DNA of 64,000 nt from Azospirillum sp. B21. Its GTDB lineage: Bacteria; Pseudomonadota; Alphaproteobacteria; Azospirillales; Azospirillaceae. A program made the translations under genes and the position numbers. Below, piece by piece: positions 1 through 8,017 of the stretch. The stretch is from positions 1 through 64,000 of the forward strand of contig NZ_VTTO01000007.1 in NCBI RefSeq assembly GCF_008364825.1. The letters are read 5' to 3'. The stretch's first letter is position 1; every line of letters begins with the position of its first letter. Below the pieces are notes generated by a model that was not told where the DNA came from, searched no databases, and was given only the letters and a program-made list of their open reading frames with translations.

Positions 1-138
1 GCCAACAACGGCACGAACTCCGGCCTGTACCAGGTGGTCGACGCCAACGGCGACGGCCAGGTGGCCTCGTCCGAGGTGCGCCTGCTCGGCGTGTACAACG
101 GCACGGTGCTCTCGCTCTCCGACATCAACCTCGGTTGA
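1..138 (+). CDS. C-terminal end of a secreted-type protein with an EF-hand-like loop (partial)
   Basis: Only the last 45 residues are inside the window; the reading frame is open from base 1 to a TGA at 136-138. The visible part contains the loop DANGDGQVASSE, which matches the calcium-binding EF-hand spacing (Asp, Asn, Asp at 1, 3, 5 and Glu at 12). It then ends in a Leu/Ser/Thr-rich tail. Such tails occur in large secreted calcium-binding repeat proteins of alphaproteobacteria, but the rest of the protein is needed to name it. The function is unknown. It converges on the racemase-fold gene that ends at 196. Confidence 0.6.
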   Translation, partial: ANNGTNSGLYQVVDANGDGQVASSEVRLLGVYNGTVLSLSDINLG

Positions 139-195
139 GCTATCCGGGATGACGCACGGACGCGCCGCCGCCCGCGCGCCGGATCACGGTGGCGG

Positions 196-897
196 CTATG
201 CCGGCATCGTCAGGCGGCGCAGTGCCTCCACCGCTGCTCCGGGCGTGGTGAGCACCGGGACGGGCAGCAGCGGCTGAAGCCTTGCCTTCGTTCGCGCCAT
301 GGAGAATTGCCCGAGAATCACGACGTCGCAGTCCGGCAACTGCCCGGCGGCCTGCACCACGCGGTCGTCGTGGCCATCGCCGTCGCCGCTCTTGAGCGCG
401 GCCAGCGCGCCGTCGGCGATGGCGACGGCAACCTCGACCCGACGGCCGGCTGCGGCGGCCATCGCCAGCAGTTCGGTGCGCAGCGATCCGGCGGAGGGGC
501 CGAAGCTGACGACGATGCCGATGCGGCTGCCGATCTCCATGGCAGCCTCGAATGCCGCCTCGTTCGGGCGGAACACCGGGATCGGCAGATGCGGCTTGAC
601 CGCGTCGATGGCCGGGGCGAAGGCGGAACAGGTGAACAGAATGCCTGCCGTCCGCCCACCCGCCCCCACGGTGCCGGCGGCATAGCCGGCCAACGTCCCG
701 AACCGGTCCATCATCGCCTGGTCGAGCCGGCCGGCCTCGGCCAGATCGACGGCGAGCGAGGTATCGAGAAGGTCGAAGATCCGCGCTTCGGGCCAATGCT
801 CCCGGAAGGCGGTTCGCGCCGGAACAACCGATTCTTCCAGCGCATGGATCAGGGCGATGCGCGGACCCTGTGGTACCGCTCTCACTTCGACAGTCAT
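196..897 (-). CDS. Aspartate/glutamate racemase-fold protein
   Basis: A 233-residue protein of the Asp/Glu racemase superfamily (cofactor-independent racemases, maleate isomerases, decarboxylases). Residue Cys90 in FTCSAF fits the first catalytic cysteine of the family. The second family cysteine, normally in an LGCTEM-like motif, is replaced by Gln197 (LGQFSM), so ordinary two-base racemisation is doubtful. The ATG at 897 overlaps the stop of the upstream dehydrogenase (TCAT at 894-897), with a purine-rich RBS before it; an in-frame ATG six bases further up is possible. The coupling suggests it works with the dehydrogenase in the same catabolic locus. Its substrate cannot be told. Confidence 0.75.
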   Translation of the reverse strand: MTVEVRAVPQGPRIALIHALEESVVPARTAFREHWPEARIFDLLDTSLAVDLAEAGRLDQAMMDRFGTLAGYAAGTVGAGGRTAGILFTCSAFAPAIDAVKPHLPIPVFRPNEAAFEAAMEIGSRIGIVVSFGPSAGSLRTELLAMAAAAGRRVEVAVAIADGALAALKSGDGDGHDDRVVQAAGQLPDCDVVILGQFSMARTKARLQPLLPVPVLTTPGAAVEALRRLTMPA

Positions 898-1838
898 GGG
901 CATTCTCCCTCTCCGGCTTTCCGCCGGGCGGCCAGAGCCAGCATCAGCCCGCGGTCGCGCTCGGCCTCCAGCGTGGCGATGGACCGCCCCGCGGCCTCCT
1001 GTGCAATTCCGTCGATCAGCAGCCGGCGGACTTCCGGCGTCAGGCTTGGGGTGCCGAGCGTGGCCCAGCGCCGCTCCTGGCTCGGACCGAGATGGTCGAG
1101 ATAATGGGCGATGCCGCCGGGACCGCCGCCCAGGTGATAGGCCATGTGGGAGCCGATCACCGACCAGCGCAGTCCGGGACCGTGCACCAGCGCCGCATCG
1201 ACATCGGCGACATCGGCGATGCCCTCCGCGACGATGTTGACCGCCTCCCGCCACAGGGCGGATGCCAGACGATTGGCGATGTGCCCCACCGCATCCTTCC
1301 TCAGCGCCACCGTCACGCGCCCGAGGCCGCGATAGAAGGTCTCGGCCCGCTCAAGTGTCTGCGCGTTGTCGGCGAACAGCTCGACCAGCGGCATCAGATG
1401 CGGCGGATTGAAGGGATGGGCCGTGATGAGGCGGTCGCGCCGCGTCACCCCCGCCGCCAGATCTGTCCAGGTCAGCGAGGAGGTGCTGCTGGCGATCACC
1501 GCGTCCGCTGCCGCCGCGGCCTCCACCTCAGCATAGAGGCCATGCTTGACGGCGGTGTTCTCGGGCGCGTTCTCTTGAATCCATGCAGCACCCCCGACCG
1601 CGGCGGCGACCGACTGGGCGACGGACAGACGGCCGGGCCGGGCAGCGGTGTGCCCGAGTGCCCGCAACTGCGCGAGCAGCGGCTCGACGCGCTGCGGCAG
1701 GGCCGCCAGCACGCCGCCATCGGGGTCCCAGGCCGCCACATCCAGCCCATGGGCCAGGAACAGGGCAGACCAGCTCTCGCCGATTAGCCCGCAGCCGAGC
1801 ACTGCGACGGACGTGGTCGCTTGCTGGGATGACGGCAT
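894..1838 (-). CDS. 3-hydroxyacyl-CoA dehydrogenase family protein (NAD-dependent)
   Basis: A 314-residue L-3-hydroxyacyl-CoA dehydrogenase-type enzyme that would oxidise a 3-hydroxy group with NAD. The Rossmann motif GCGLIG is at 15-20. The active-site set is visible: Ser118-Ser121 (SSTS), His141 in HPFNPPHLMP, and Glu153. The HPFNPPHL form is typical of the carnitine dehydrogenase and lambda-crystallin branch as well as of beta-oxidation enzymes, so the substrate may be a free hydroxy acid. It lies downstream of the sigma-54 regulator on the same strand and is translationally coupled to the racemase-fold gene. It could supply the dehydrogenase step missing from the facing plus-strand operon. 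Confidence 0.85.
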   Translation of the reverse strand: MPSSQQATTSVAVLGCGLIGESWSALFLAHGLDVAAWDPDGGVLAALPQRVEPLLAQLRALGHTAARPGRLSVAQSVAAAVGGAAWIQENAPENTAVKHGLYAEVEAAAAADAVIASSTSSLTWTDLAAGVTRRDRLITAHPFNPPHLMPLVELFADNAQTLERAETFYRGLGRVTVALRKDAVGHIANRLASALWREAVNIVAEGIADVADVDAALVHGPGLRWSVIGSHMAYHLGGGPGGIAHYLDHLGPSQERRWATLGTPSLTPEVRRLLIDGIAQEAAGRSIATLEAERDRGLMLALAARRKAGEGECP

Positions 1839-1950
1839 TGGACGGATATCCTGGCTTGTTGTGACGGAGAGGAACACCGGATCCCGGAACCGGGTCGGAC
1901 GGCCGGGACATTCATGACCGAGCCGGCGGCGGAAGACAACAACGGGGCCA

Positions 1951-3921
1951 CTAGTCCCGCACGGTATCCTCACCATCGGCAGTCCCACCGACGCCAAGCT
2001 GGCGCATCCGCCGCCACAGCGTCGCGCGGCTGATGCCCATCGACCGCGCCGCCTCCGCCCGATTGCCGTGGTGGCGGGACAGGGCGCTTTCGATGGCGAT
2101 CCGCGCATCCTCCCCGTCCCGACCGGTCGGCTTTTCCTGCCCGAGCGGTTCGAGGAACAGCTCCGGACAGTCATGGCGCAGGATCTCTGCCGGAATCTCT
2201 TCGACGGTGCCGAACTGAAGCACCAGCATGGTCAGACGCTCGCAGATGTTCTCCAGTTCGCGGACGTTGCCCGGCCACCGGTAGTTGGCCAGCCGGGATC
2301 GCAGGGGGGCGACGACGACCGAAGGCGCCATCCGGATCCCGGTCCGCTCCAGGCAGGCGGCGACGAAGCCCTCGGCCAGCACCGCCACATCCTCCACCCG
2401 GTCGCACAGCGGCGGCAGACGCAGGCGCAGCGTGTTCAGCCGGTACAGCAGATCGGCCCGGAACGCGCGCTGCGGCACCAGTTCCTCCAACGGCTGGTGA
2501 GTGGCCGCGATCACCCGCAAATCGACCGGGACCGGCACGACGCTGCCCAGCCGCACGATCTCCCGCTCCTGCAGCACGCGCAGCAGCCGGGTCTGCAGGG
2601 CCAGTGGCATGTCGCCGATCTCGTCGAGGAACAGCGTGCCGGTGTGCGCCGCCTCGAACAACCCGACCTTGCCGCCCTTGCGGGCACCGGTGAAAGCGCC
2701 CTCCTCATGGCCGAACAGCTCCGATTCCAGCAGGGAGTCGGGAAAAGCGGAGCAGTTGATCGCCACGAAGGGGCGGCCGGCGCGGGGGCCGAGATTGTGG
2801 ATGGCCTGGGCGAACAGCTCCTTCCCCGTCCCGCTGTCGCCGGAAATCAACACTGTCAGGTCGCTCGCCGCGAAACGCCGCGCGGTGGCGCGCGCCTGTT
2901 CGATGGCCGGGCTGTCGCCCCGGATGTCCTCCAGCGTGTAGCGGGTCGTCCGGTTGGAGCGGCGCCGGGTCTGGGACCGCAGGCTGACGTCCGCCTCGCT
3001 GATGGCGCGGGCGTCGTAGACGGTGATCATGGCGCCGGTGACCTGCCCATGCTCGCGGATCGGGATGCGGTTGGCGATCCAGTCGCGGCGGCGGAAGCGC
3101 AGGACGCTGCCCTTCTCCGCCTCGCCGCTGCTCAACACCCCGCGCAAGGACAATTCCGGCGCCACCTCCGCCGCGACCCGGCCGAGAATGGCGTTCGGGG
3201 AAAAGCCCAGCAGAGCCTCCATCGCCGGATTCACCGCCGTCACCCGGTCGCCCGGGTCGACGGCCAGCACCGCCTCCTGGACATTCCGGAGAACACCGTT
3301 CAACTGGCTGTAGCGGGCGCTTTCCAGCCGGGCGATGCGGGCCATTTCCAGTGCGTCGTCCAGCCCCTGCCGCACGCCCGCCACCGAGTAGGCCAGGATG
3401 CCCTCCATTCCCAGCCGCTCTGTCGCCTCCACCACCACGCTCGACCCGATGATGACGGGAAAGCCGCGCTCCGCCATGCCCTTGACGCAGGCGACCGCCT
3501 CGTCCGGGGTCTCGTAGCAGCCCTGCTCCACCTCCGTCCGCAGCAGCCCCTTGATGGCGTCCAGTTCCGGGATGATGCGGCGATGCATGACGATGCCGAC
3601 CCGGTTCGACCGCTCCCGCGCCTTCAGCAGCGCCAGCAGAATGTCGTACCCGCCGACCTTGATGGTGGCGACCGGCGACTTCACGGTGCTGCGCAGGTAG
3701 CTGGCGTTGGCGCCGGCGCTGACGAAGGCGTCCACCGCGCCCGACGCCTCGCGCTCCCGCGCCACCGCCAACGCCGCCTCGTATGCCTGGTCGATCACCT
3801 CGATCTCGGCACGCTGGGCGTATTCGTCCAGAACCGCGCGCGCCAGACGGGTGAGGTGACGGTAGCTGAGAAAGCAAAGGCGCAGCCGCCCATCGTTCGG
3901 ATAGCCCGGCGTCATCGGCAT
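1951..3921 (-). CDS. PrpR-like sigma-54-dependent transcriptional activator
   Basis: A 656-residue enhancer-binding protein. Residues about 10-165 form a PrpR-type N-terminal sensor domain and about 205-300 a PAS-like segment. The AAA+ domain has Walker A GDSGTGKE at 361-368, the sigma-54 contact loop GAFTGA at 408-413 and Walker B LFLDEIGD at 430-437. A Fis-type helix-turn-helix occupies about 607-644. ATG 3921 is chosen because AAAGGA precedes it; in-frame ATGs at 4017 and 4029 would lengthen the protein but run into the operator-like repeats. It is divergent from the CoA-transferase operon, whose promoter is of the -24/-12 type, so it very probably activates that operon. No prpB/prpC genes are nearby, so the effector is unlikely to be 2-methylcitrate. 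Confidence 0.92.
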   Translation of the reverse strand: MPMTPGYPNDGRLRLCFLSYRHLTRLARAVLDEYAQRAEIEVIDQAYEAALAVAREREASGAVDAFVSAGANASYLRSTVKSPVATIKVGGYDILLALLKARERSNRVGIVMHRRIIPELDAIKGLLRTEVEQGCYETPDEAVACVKGMAERGFPVIIGSSVVVEATERLGMEGILAYSVAGVRQGLDDALEMARIARLESARYSQLNGVLRNVQEAVLAVDPGDRVTAVNPAMEALLGFSPNAILGRVAAEVAPELSLRGVLSSGEAEKGSVLRFRRRDWIANRIPIREHGQVTGAMITVYDARAISEADVSLRSQTRRRSNRTTRYTLEDIRGDSPAIEQARATARRFAASDLTVLISGDSGTGKELFAQAIHNLGPRAGRPFVAINCSAFPDSLLESELFGHEEGAFTGARKGGKVGLFEAAHTGTLFLDEIGDMPLALQTRLLRVLQEREIVRLGSVVPVPVDLRVIAATHQPLEELVPQRAFRADLLYRLNTLRLRLPPLCDRVEDVAVLAEGFVAACLERTGIRMAPSVVVAPLRSRLANYRWPGNVRELENICERLTMLVLQFGTVEEIPAEILRHDCPELFLEPLGQEKPTGRDGEDARIAIESALSRHHGNRAEAARSMGISRATLWRRMRQLGVGGTADGEDTVRD

Positions 3922-4009
3922 GGTTCCTTTCCCCCGGGGACCCTCCACCACGAAATCGCCGGTGGCGTGGACGCCGGGTCGCAGCCGTTTCGTCAGCGTT
4001 GCAAACAAA

Positions 4010-4056
4010 TGTTTCATGTCACGTTTCAACGCAACACGCCACCTGTTTCATGAAAC
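4010..4056. promoter_or_regulatory. Candidate upstream activating sequences for the sigma-54 activator
   Basis: Two direct copies of TGTTTCATG lie at 4010-4018 and 4044-4052, and a third GTTTCA at 4023-4028. The second copy is the left part of the perfect palindrome GTTTCATGAAAC (4045-4056). The block sits about 70-115 bases upstream of the -24 element, the usual enhancer distance for sigma-54 activators. Binding by the adjacent regulator is an inference. Confidence 0.6.
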
Positions 4057-4122
4057 GGCTCACCCTGCCTGGACGTTCGCCATCACACTGAAATCAAACA
4101 CTATTTTCCTTCTGGCCCGAGC

Positions 4123-4138
4123 TGGCACAGCCTTTGCT
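4123..4138 (+). promoter_or_regulatory. Sigma-54 (-24/-12) promoter
   Basis: TGGCAC, five bases, then TTGCT matches the RpoN consensus TGGCAC-N5-TTGCW exactly, with the GG of the -24 element at 4124-4125 and the GC of the -12 element at 4136-4137. The expected transcript start near 4149 lies before the RBS and ATG at 4189 and excludes an upstream in-frame ATG at 4141. Confidence 0.88.
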
Positions 4139-4188
4139 GTTTGATAAGCGAACAAACATTCTGCAAACGAAGCATCTGGGGCGAAGGC

Positions 4189-5403
4189 ATGGCACCACTG
4201 AACGGCATCCGGCTGATCGACCTGACGCACATGTTGTCAGGTCCCTACGGCACCATGCTGCTGACCGATCTGGGGGCCGAGACGATCAAGGTCGAACCGC
4301 CGGGGCGGGGGGAAGGAACGCGGCAGCTGCTGGCAGGCGATCCCGATTATTCCCGGCACGGCATGGGGGCCTATTTCCTCACGCTCAACCGGGGCAAGCG
4401 CAGCGTCTGCATCGACCTGAAAAGCGAGGAGGGGCGCGCGGTCTTCCTCGATCTGGTCCGCAAGAGCGACGTGGTCTTCGACAATTTCAGCGCCGGCGTG
4501 ACGGAACGGCTGGGCATCGACTTCGCGTCGCTGTCGGCCATCAATCCGCGCATCGTCACCTGTTCGGTCACCGGCTTCGGCGGCAACGGTCCCGACCCGA
4601 ACCGGCCCGCCTTCGACCAGGTGGTGCAGGCGATGGGCGGCGGCATGAGCATCACCGGACTGCCCGACGGTCCGCCGCTGCGGTCAGGCATCCCCATCGG
4701 CGACCTGGGCGGCGGGCTGTTCGGCGCGCTGGGCGTGCTCGCCGCGTTGCAGGAGCGGGAGCGGACCGGCGTCGGCCGCCATGTGGACGTGTCGATGCTG
4801 GACGTGCAGATCTCGCTGCTCAACTACATGGGCACGATGCACCTGATGTCGGGGCATGTGCCGGAACGGCTGGGCAACGGCCATTTCGTCCATGTCCCCT
4901 ACAACACCTTCCGGACCGCCGACGGCCACATCATCATCGCCTGCATCGGCGACGCATTCTTCGAGCGGCTCCTGCCGGCCATCCGGCGGCCGGAACTGGA
5001 GGCGCCGGAATACCGCCTCCAGCCCGGCCGCTACGCCGACAAGGCGAGGATCGAGCGGATCGTCGAGGAGGAACTGGTCAAGGACAGCTCCGCCAACTGG
5101 CTTGCCCGACTGCGGGAGGCTCGGGTGCCCTGCGGCCCGGTCAACGACTTCGCCCAGGCGATGTCCGACCCGCAGGTGGTCGCCCGGGACATGGTGGTGG
5201 AGGTGCCGCTGTCGCAGGGCGGCTCGGTGCGGATGCCGGGCAACCCGATCAAGCTATCCGGGGGCAAACTGTCCGGCAGCGAGGCCGACCGCTTCACCGC
5301 CCCCCCCGAACTGGGCCAGGACACCGATGCGGTGCTGGAAACGCTGCTGGGCTACGGGTCCGAACGCATCGGCGAGCTGCGCCGCGCCGGACGGGTGGGG
5401 TGA
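4189..5403 (+). CDS. CaiB/BaiF family (class III) CoA transferase
   Basis: A 404-residue class III CoA transferase, moving CoA between two carboxylic acids through an aspartyl intermediate. The fold starts with the typical GIRLIDLTHMLSGPY segment. The catalytic aspartate fits Asp172 in IPIGDLGGG, and the conserved GFGGNGP stretch is near 129-135. ATG 4189 follows GGGGCGAAGGC and lies 40 bases after the predicted sigma-54 transcript start. It is the first gene of the regulated operon and is separated by three bases from the HMG-CoA-lyase-like gene. CoA-transferase/lyase pairs are common in degradation of branched dicarboxylic acids such as itaconate or methylated succinates. The actual acid is unknown. 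Confidence 0.9.
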   Translation: MAPLNGIRLIDLTHMLSGPYGTMLLTDLGAETIKVEPPGRGEGTRQLLAGDPDYSRHGMGAYFLTLNRGKRSVCIDLKSEEGRAVFLDLVRKSDVVFDNFSAGVTERLGIDFASLSAINPRIVTCSVTGFGGNGPDPNRPAFDQVVQAMGGGMSITGLPDGPPLRSGIPIGDLGGGLFGALGVLAALQERERTGVGRHVDVSMLDVQISLLNYMGTMHLMSGHVPERLGNGHFVHVPYNTFRTADGHIIIACIGDAFFERLLPAIRRPELEAPEYRLQPGRYADKARIERIVEEELVKDSSANWLARLREARVPCGPVNDFAQAMSDPQVVARDMVVEVPLSQGGSVRMPGNPIKLSGGKLSGSEADRFTAPPELGQDTDAVLETLLGYGSERIGELRRAGRVG

Positions 5404-5406
5404 GCC

Positions 5407-6324
5407 ATGGACCGCTTGCTGTTGACCGAAGTCGCCCCGCGCGACGGATTGCAGAACCAGCCGATCTTCGTTCCCACCGACGGCAAGCTCGAGCTGATCC
5501 GGCTGCTGGCCGAGGCCGGGCTGACGCGGATCGAGGCCGCCAGCTTCGCCTCGCCCAAGGCGGTGCCGCAGATGGCCGATGCCGAGGAGATCATCGCCGG
5601 AACCCGCTCCCTACCGGGCGTGGAGGTCTCCGCACTCGCCATGAACGGGCGCGGACTGGACCGGGCGCTGGCCTGCGGAACCCCGCAGATCGCCACGGTG
5701 GTGGCCGCGACGGAGGAAATGAACCGCCGCAACATCAACATGACGCTGGATCAGGCGACCGCCGCCGCGGAGGAGGTGATCGGCCGCGCCCTGCAGGCGG
5801 GCGTGGGCGTGCGGGCCTATGTCGCCGTCGCCTTCGAATGCCCGTTCGAAGGGCCGGTGGAGCCGGCCGCCGTCGTCCGGCTGGCGGAACGCTTCGCCGC
5901 AATCGGTGCCGGTGAGGTGGTGATCGCCGACACCATCGGCGCTGCCGCTCCCGGTCAGGTGACCGGCCTGCTGCGGGCGCTGCTTCCCAGCCTGCCGGCG
6001 GAGCGGATCGGCATGCATTTCCACGACACGCGCGGCTTCGGCGTCGCCAACGCCCATGCGGCCATCGAGGCGGGCATCCGCCGGCTCGACGCCAGCGCCG
6101 GCGGGATCGGCGGCTGCCCCTTCGCCCCCGGCGCCGCCGGCAATCTCGCCACCGAGGATGTGGTGCTGTTGGCCGAGAAATCCGGTCTCGCCACCGGTGT
6201 CGATCTGCCCGCCCTGATCGCGGCGGTCGATGTCGCCGGTCGCCTGCTGGACCGGACCCTGGGCGGACGGGCCATGCCCTGGCTGAGACGCAGCCAAGCG
6301 CGGGCAGCCGGAGATCATCGTTGA
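5407..6324 (+). CDS. Hydroxymethylglutaryl-CoA lyase family enzyme
   Basis: A 305-residue TIM-barrel lyase that cleaves 3-hydroxy-3-methylglutaryl-CoA or a similar 3-hydroxyacyl-CoA in a retro-Claisen reaction. The family hallmarks are present: PRDGLQNQ at the N-terminus (catalytic Arg and Asp), the metal-binding pair in MHFHDTRG, and the catalytic cysteine in GGIGGCPFAPGA. It starts three bases after the CoA transferase stop, so it is co-transcribed. In leucine degradation this enzyme acts on HMG-CoA, but no methylcrotonyl-CoA carboxylase is in the window. A branched or cyclic dicarboxylate-CoA is an equally good substrate. Confidence 0.9.
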   Translation: MDRLLLTEVAPRDGLQNQPIFVPTDGKLELIRLLAEAGLTRIEAASFASPKAVPQMADAEEIIAGTRSLPGVEVSALAMNGRGLDRALACGTPQIATVVAATEEMNRRNINMTLDQATAAAEEVIGRALQAGVGVRAYVAVAFECPFEGPVEPAAVVRLAERFAAIGAGEVVIADTIGAAAPGQVTGLLRALLPSLPAERIGMHFHDTRGFGVANAHAAIEAGIRRLDASAGGIGGCPFAPGAAGNLATEDVVLLAEKSGLATGVDLPALIAAVDVAGRLLDRTLGGRAMPWLRRSQARAAGDHR

Positions 6325-6427
6325 GCGCATACCCGGATATTCGACATGATTTGGGCACCCAATAATTAAGATTTAAAAGGGAATAAAGTCCTTATCAGTC
6401 CAATGAAAAGCAGGGAGGAGCTTGGTC

Positions 6428-8017
6428 ATGAGTTTCACAACCGGCACGGACCAACCGGCCGCCGCATTGGTGGCACGGGCCGCCGCCTCCACCGTGGGAA
6501 GCCTGTTCCTTTCCACCGCGCGGCTTTATCCGCAACGCATCGCCATCGAGGATGACGGCCAGGACGAGATCCGCATCCTGACCTTCGCCGATCTGGCCGA
6601 GCGCGTGAACCGCAGTGCCTCGGCGCTGGCGGCGCTGGGGGTGACGCGCGGCGCCCGTGTCGCCGTGCTGTCGGAGAACCGGCTGGAATACATCGAGACG
6701 CAGCTTGCCTGCGCCCTGCTGGGGGCCATAACCGCCTGCCAGAACTGGCGCCTCAGCCCGCGCGAGCTGGAGCACTGCATCGGCCTCGTCGCACCGACGG
6801 CGATCCTGGTCTCGCCCCGGCATACGGGCATCCTGTCGGACGCCGCCACCGCCGGAATCCCGGTGATCCAGTTCGGCGCGGAATGGGAGCGCCGCCTCGC
6901 CGCCGCATCCGCCGACACGCCGCCGGACGTCGCCGAGCCGGAGGATCCCCTGCTGATCCTCTACACCAGCGGCACCACCGGCCTGCCCAAGGGGGCAGTG
7001 CTGACCCATCGCAGCCAGCTTGCCCGCATGGCGGCGGCACCGTTCGACCTGGGGGTGCGGCCGGGCAACACCAACCTGTGCTGGCCGCCGCTCTACCATA
7101 TGGGCGGTACGGAGCCGGCCCATTACGCGCTGCTGACCGGCGGGCGGGTAATCGTGCTGGACGCCTTCGACCCCGACCGGATCGCCGACAAGATCGAGAC
7201 CGAGCGGTTCGAGTGGGTGTCGATCATGCCGGGCACGCTTGGCCGGATGATCGAGGTGCTGGAACGGCGCAGCGTCAGGCCACTCGGCCTGCGAACCTGC
7301 GGCGTGATGGCCGACCTGTCGCCGCCAGCCGAGGTGGCGCGGCTGAGCGAACTGCTGGACGCCGACTTCCTCAACTGCTTCGGATCGACCGAGACCGGCA
7401 CCCCTCCCCTCTCCGGCCGCCAGCTTCCCCGCGGCGCCACCGGCGATCTCGGCAAGGCGCCGAGCGTCGGCGCGGAAATCCGGCTGGTCGATCCGGACGA
7501 CAACGACGTGCCCGACGGCGGCATCGGCGAACTCGCAATGCGCGGCCCGACGCTGTTCAGCGGCTACTGGAACAACGAGGCGGCCACCCGGAAGGACTTC
7601 CGCAACGGCTGGTTCCACATGGGCGACCTGCTCCGCCGCCGGCCGGACGGCCTCTATGATTTCGTCGACCGCGCCAAGTACCTGATCAAGTCGGGCGGCG
7701 AGAACATCTACCCGGCGGAGATCGAGCGCGTTCTGGTCGGGCATCCCGACGTGCGTGACGCCGTGGTCGTGCGCAAGAAGGACGACCGCTGGGGCGAAAT
7801 CCCGGTGGCGGTGGTGGTGTCCGCCAACCCCCGCCTGGAGGCCGCCGAACTGTCCGCCCTGTGCCGGCGGGAGCTGGCCGGATTCAAGCAACCCAAGGCC
7901 ATCCATTTCGTGCCGCCCGAGCGCATCGTCCGCTCCACCACCGGCAAGGTGCAGCGCGGCGTCATTGAAAGCTGGGTTGAAAGTTGGGTCGACAGCCAGA
8001 CGGTGGAGCCATCATGA
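6428..8017 (+). CDS. AMP-forming acyl-CoA ligase
   Basis: A 529-residue ANL-superfamily ligase activating a carboxylic acid with ATP and CoA. The phosphate loop YTSGTTGLPKG is at 179-189, the hinge and C-terminal motif reads GGENIYPAEIE, and the adenylation lysine is in RSTTGKVQR near 513. ATG 6428 follows GGGAGGAG. About 100 AT-richer bases separate it from the lyase gene, including the inverted repeat TTGGG-CA-CCCAA at 6351-6362, so an extra promoter is possible here. Its stop overlaps the acyl-CoA dehydrogenase start. The C-terminus carries a duplicated ESWV from a 12-base tandem duplication at 7967-7990. Confidence 0.92.
   Translation: MSFTTGTDQPAAALVARAAASTVGSLFLSTARLYPQRIAIEDDGQDEIRILTFADLAERVNRSASALAALGVTRGARVAVLSENRLEYIETQLACALLGAITACQNWRLSPRELEHCIGLVAPTAILVSPRHTGILSDAATAGIPVIQFGAEWERRLAAASADTPPDVAEPEDPLLILYTSGTTGLPKGAVLTHRSQLARMAAAPFDLGVRPGNTNLCWPPLYHMGGTEPAHYALLTGGRVIVLDAFDPDRIADKIETERFEWVSIMPGTLGRMIEVLERRSVRPLGLRTCGVMADLSPPAEVARLSELLDADFLNCFGSTETGTPPLSGRQLPRGATGDLGKAPSVGAEIRLVDPDDNDVPDGGIGELAMRGPTLFSGYWNNEAATRKDFRNGWFHMGDLLRRRPDGLYDFVDRAKYLIKSGGENIYPAEIERVLVGHPDVRDAVVVRKKDDRWGEIPVAVVVSANPRLEAAELSALCRRELAGFKQPKAIHFVPPERIVRSTTGKVQRGVIESWVESWVDSQTVEPS

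Noticed and set aside
1883..1894. CCCGG-AA-CCGGG as a terminator after the sigma-54 regulator gene
   Set aside because: Five-base arms and a two-base loop are too small, and no T-run follows. Such palindromes occur by chance in GC-rich DNA.
4141..4188. N-terminal extension of the CoA transferase from ATG 4141
   Set aside because: This ATG lies before the transcript start predicted by the sigma-54 promoter and has no RBS; family alignment begins at the ATG at 4189.
1951..6324. A propionate (prp) catabolic operon
   Set aside because: Only the regulator resembles PrpR; no 2-methylcitrate synthase, dehydratase or 2-methylisocitrate lyase is present.
6351..6362. TTGGG-CA-CCCAA as a transcription terminator
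   Set aside because: The stem is only five bases with a two-base loop, too tight for a hairpin. It may be an operator half-site pair but nothing supports a named regulator.
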